A stretch of DNA of 15,841 nt from Pseudomonadota bacterium. Lineage in GTDB: Bacteria > Desulfobacterota > Desulfobacteria > Desulfobacterales > Desulfosarcinaceae. Position 1 is the first letter of the stretch. Each line of letters starts with the position of its first letter. The notes beneath the pieces were generated by a model that saw nothing but the letters and a program-made list of their open reading frames with translations, searched no databases and had not been told where the DNA came from. Both the position numbers and the translations under genes were made by a program. The stretch is from contig JAEYRZ010000083.1 in the NCBI GenBank assembly GCA_023435265.1, forward strand, positions 1 to 15,841, written 5' to 3'. Below, piece by piece: positions 13,325-15,841 of the stretch.

Positions 13325-15223
13325 TCATGCCTCCCCTGCACTGTCGGGAAAGATCGCCAGACTGGCCGAGGCGAACACGACGATGACGCTGCCCACATTG
13401 TGAACGACAGCGGCCACGATCGGGGTCAACCAGCCCATGCCCCCCGCGACGACGGCAACGGCGTTGAACACCAGGCCGAATACGATATTGACTTTGATGA
13501 TGAACAGCATCCGCCGCGACAGGCGGATCAGCCATGGCAGCCTGGCGATATTGTCGTGCGTCAACGCGATGTCGGCCGTCTCCAGGGCCACATCGGTGCC
13601 TGCGGCCCCCATGGCCACGCCGACATGCGCGGCCGCAAGCGCCGGGGCGTCGTTGATTCCGTCGCCGACGAACATCACCGGCAGATTTTTGGATTGAAAT
13701 TCCTTGATCACGTCCACTTTATCCTGCGGTTTGAGGCGGCCATAGACACGGCGGATGCCGACCTGATCGGCGACTCGCCGAACCGCCAGGTCATGATCGC
13801 CGGACAAGATGGCCAGTTCATCGATACCGATGCAGTTGAAGCGCTGCATCGCCGAAATCGCCACGGGGCGGACCTGGTCGGTGACGTTGAGCAGACCCAC
13901 CGGCCTCTGATCCCGGTACACCACCAGCGGCGTCACGCCGCGCGCCATCGAACGGTTCAGGCATTTCTGCAGATGCTCCGGAAAGGCCGCCGTGCTGCCG
14001 CCGGCCATGACACTGCCGACTTCCACCAGACTTCCATCCACCACGGCCCGCACCCCCAGGCCGATCTCGTGGAACGCGTCTTCCGCCCCGCGCACCACGA
14101 TCCTGGCATAATGGGCGGCCTTCAGGATCGCCCGGGCCAGGGGATGGGTGCAATGCTGCTCGGCGCTGGCGGCGCAGGCCAGCACTTCATCCTTGTCGAC
14201 GCCCTCGGTGCAGGCGATTTCTTCCACCCTGGGTTGCCCCAGGGTCAATGTCCCGGTTTTGTCGAAGAAGACGGCTTTGACGGCCGCTGCCCGCTCGAGA
14301 TATTGACCGCCTTTGACCAGGATTCCGGCTTTGGCCGCCCGCCCCAGCGCCGCCACGGTCGCCGTGGGGGCGGCCAGAATCAGGGCGCACGGACAGCCCA
14401 CGATCAGCACGGCCACGGCGCGGCTGACCTCTCCCGATACGATCCAGGCGATCGCCGCACAAGCCAGAATGGCCGGCGTGAACCAGGTCGCGTAGCGGTC
14501 GATGAGCCGGATGGCTTCCGGACGGTGCCGTTCGGCCTCGCCGACCAGCTTGATCACCTTGCCCAGCGTGGTATCCCGGCCGATCTTGATGGTCCGGGCC
14601 TTGAGCACCCCGTTGTGGTTCAATGTCCCGGCCAGGATTTCATCTCCGGCCTGCTTTTGCACCGGCAGCGGCTCTCCTGTCATGGCCGACTCGTCCACCG
14701 CCGACACGCCGGACAGGATGCGGGCATCCACCGGGATGCGTTCACCCGGCTTGATCAGGATTTTGTCCCCGACGGCGACCGTGTCGACCGCCACGATCCT
14801 TTCTTCGTCCCCTGCCAGCACCGTTGCGGTTTGCGGCGATATCTGAACCAGGGACTTGATGGCCTTGCGGGCCGACTCGCTGGTCACCCGCTCGATCAAC
14901 CCGCCGAAGGTCATGACGAAACTGACCACGGCGGCGGTCAAATATTCGCCCTGGATCAGGCTGGCGACGATGGCCAGGCTGACCAGTTCATCCACATTGA
15001 CCTCGCGGTCGAGCAACCCTTTGACCGCGCCCCAGACGATCGGCGTTCCATTGATGGCCACGGAAATGATGGCCAATGCAGTGCCCGGCCAGCCGGCGGT
15101 CGGACTGCCGTGGTCGACGATGTAGCTGACCAGAGCCAGCAGGGCCGCCGATGCGGCAAGATATTAATCCCGCAGCCTGAACAATTCCTGATACACACCC
15201 AGTTTCGAGAACCGGCCGATCAT
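13325..15223 (-). pseudogene. Heavy-metal-translocating P1B-type ATPase with an in-frame TAA at codon 20
   Basis: The family exports transition metals across the membrane by ATP hydrolysis. From the natural ATG at 15223 the frame reads MIGRFSKLGVYQELFRLRD, then TAA (15164-15166), and continues intact with the first membrane helix (YLAASAALLALVSYIVDHG). Downstream everything is present: TGEP at residues 133-136 counted from the TTG at 15076, the metal site CPC (228-230), the phosphorylation site DKTGT (272-276), HP (311-312) and GDGIND (471-476). No N-terminal HMA or CxxC metal-binding domain exists. Total frame is 632 residues. The only in-frame restart is TTG 15076, without a ribosome site and within helix 1-2, so the product would be truncated. 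Substrate is unclear: HNVGS in the last helix differs from ZntA-type and CopA-type exporters and somewhat resembles CtpC-like pumps. It follows the CsoR repressor by 10 bp. Confidence 0.85.
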
Positions 15224-15233
15224 AGGCACAATC

Positions 15234-15509
15234 CTATTTGCTGAACTTGTTGAAGATCTCGACCACTTCGGAAATCATCCGCGATTCGTTGTCATGGGTT
15301 TGAATGGCCGTGGCGACGCAACCTTTCAGGTGGTCCTCCAGAATGACCGCGCCCAGCGAACGCAGGGCTCCGGCGGCGGCGGCAATCTGTTTGAGGACCT
15401 GCAGGCAATCCCGGTCCTCCTCGACCATTTTTTTAAGCCCCCGGACTTGACCCTCGATCCGGTTTATCCGCGCGATCAATTTGGGATGATCATCACCGCA
15501 CAATGCCAT
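15234..15509 (-). CDS. CsoR/RcnR-family metal-sensing repressor
   Basis: This all-helical repressor (DUF156 family) releases DNA on binding metal or another effector. It has 91 residues from the ATG at 15509, which has GGAGG 5 nt upstream; the longer open frame upstream has no support. The core reads IARINRIEGQVRGLKKMV, then DCLQVLKQIAAAAGALRS and LEDHLKGCV. Ligand positions are C35, H60 and C64, the C-H-C set of copper-type CsoR, with H8 and C4 available near the N-terminus. RcnR would have His at 64 and FrmR has no Cys there. It is the first gene of a unit with the metal ATPase, 10 bp downstream, and its own promoter contains a clear operator. The inducer could be Cu(I) but is not proven. 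Confidence 0.93.
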   Translation of the reverse strand: MALCGDDHPKLIARINRIEGQVRGLKKMVEEDRDCLQVLKQIAAAAGALRSLGAVILEDHLKGCVATAIQTHDNESRMISEVVEIFNKFSK

Positions 15510-15518
15510 GGCCGCCTC

Positions 15519-15549
15519 CAATATACACATAGGGTGTATGTGTATATTG
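15519..15549. promoter_or_regulatory. Operator: 13-bp perfect inverted repeat in the csoR promoter
   Basis: CAATATACACATA (15519-15531) and TATGTGTATATTG (15537-15549) are perfect reverse complements around GGGTG. The palindrome covers the -10 element and touches the ribosome site of the repressor gene, the classic position for autorepression. The centre, read on the minus strand as CACCC, gives a short G/C tract flanked by AT-rich arms, as in CsoR-family sites, though it differs from the commonly cited copper sites. Confidence 0.8.
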
Positions 15550-15569
15550 AAACGGGCGTGTCGTGTAAA
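15541..15569 (-). promoter_or_regulatory. Sigma70-type promoter of the csoR-ATPase unit
   Basis: On the minus strand TTTACA (15569-15564) and TATACA (15546-15541) are 17 bp apart. The -10 lies within one arm of the 13-bp palindrome, so a bound repressor would block RNA polymerase. The predicted start is near 15534, about 25 nt before the repressor ATG. Confidence 0.7.
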
Positions 15570-15780
15570 GCTTTTTTCAGGGTCTCTTGCAAACCAGGGG
15601 AATTCGCCGCGATAGCTGCGATCCCAGGGGGCACGCGCGATCATCGCCCGAGAAGCGGGGCTGAAGACCTGCTGGCCGGCCTGCCAGCAGCACCCGGGCG
15701 GATGATGACCGGCGCATGACCCAGGGATGCGGCTTACGGAAAATTTGTATGCCTGTGGGTTTTCATAATTCGACAACGTA

Positions 15781-15841
15781 CAGGAATCGGTTTGGGTGAT
15801 GATCGGTGGGTTTCGGGGTCCGAATCGGTATCGTAATCGGG
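15781..15841. repeat. Degenerate ATCGG-rich low-complexity repeat
   Basis: ATCGG occurs at 15786-15790, 15802-15806, 15824-15828 and 15836-15840, with a related TTCGG between them. On the minus strand it reads as repeated CCGAT units. It runs to the window edge, so its full length is unknown. It resembles irregular CGATACC-type repeats that I recall from some deltaproteobacterial intergenic regions, but that is a loose memory. Confidence 0.4.

Larger units (their letters stand above)
15510..15841. other. 332-bp region upstream of the CsoR gene, no gene seen
   Basis: Apart from the promoter and operator next to the repressor gene, I see no gene. An 8-bp inverted repeat (CTGCTGGC 15669-15676, GCCAGCAG 15683-15690) with a 6-nt loop is present without a T tract. 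Bases 15781-15841 are a low-complexity region with repeated ATCGG. A frame continuous with the repressor stays open to 15776 on the minus strand but looks like noise. Confidence 0.55.

Noticed and set aside
13233..13328. 31-codon minus-strand frame whose ATG overlaps the ATPase stop as ATGA
   Set aside because: The purine-rich stretch is only 1-2 nt from the ATG, the peptide resembles nothing, and the frame runs into the methyltransferase start region. Possibly translated, but not supported enough to annotate.
13250..15244. 664-codon plus-strand open frame opposite the metal ATPase
   Set aside because: It is the antisense shadow of the ATPase: it is extremely rich in His, Gly, Gln, Arg and Asp, has no family motifs, and GC-rich codons on the other strand explain the absence of stops.
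15669..15690. Intrinsic terminator at the right end
   Set aside because: An 8-bp stem is present but without a T tract, and no gene ending there is visible in the window.
15510..15776. N-terminal extension of the CsoR-family repressor
   Set aside because: The extension crosses the promoter and operator, has no family similarity, and the ATG at 15509 has a strong ribosome site and gives the normal length.

Overview
The window looks like a chromosomal stretch from a GC-rich, anaerobic deltaproteobacterium (Desulfobacterota, probably in or near the Desulfobacteraceae). This is an inference from gene content: class I desulfoferrodoxin, a rubrerythrin whose ligand residues fall at the positions known from Desulfovibrio vulgaris, a DVU0772-type conserved protein, and a Na+-NQR operon. 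I see no rRNA, tRNA, CRISPR array, transposase or phage gene.

Region 1 (1-3789, all minus strand) reads as one oxygen and peroxide defence operon. In transcription order it holds a small 92-residue protein of unknown function, rubrerythrin, desulfoferrodoxin (superoxide reductase), a 51-residue seven-cysteine rubredoxin-like protein, a 61-residue zinc-ribbon protein, cydA, and cydB, which is cut by the window edge. Gene overlaps and short gaps suggest co-transcription. Together the products would reduce superoxide, peroxide and O2 itself.

Region 2 (3790-6287) starts with a 423-bp divergent intergenic region. A plus-strand conserved protein (DVU0772-like) follows, then two minus-strand genes: citrate synthase and, downstream of it, a PerR-type peroxide sensor with its full metal-ligand set. 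PerR probably controls Region 1.

Region 3 (6288-6742) is a gap with a damaged minus-strand gene for a small protein carrying two copies of the motif HCGNEAEM, and a strong sigma70-type promoter reading into the next operon.

Region 4 (6743-12595, plus strand) is a complete nqrABCDEF operon for the Na+-pumping NADH:quinone oxidoreductase. Its most unusual trait is in NqrA: the C-terminus carries two complete CxxCxxCxxxCP motifs, as in ferredoxins and RnfC, where the Vibrio-type protein keeps only a remnant. This is the best candidate in the window for something novel: an Nqr whose A subunit appears to hold two extra [4Fe-4S] clusters.

Region 5 (12596-15841, minus strand) is a metal-homeostasis unit: a CsoR-family repressor with a very clear promoter and operator, a heavy-metal P1B ATPase, and an isoprenylcysteine-methyltransferase-like membrane protein. 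The ATPase frame has a TAA at codon 20, just before its first membrane helix, so it is either a recent pseudogene or a sequence error. The last 300 bp hold no gene I can support.
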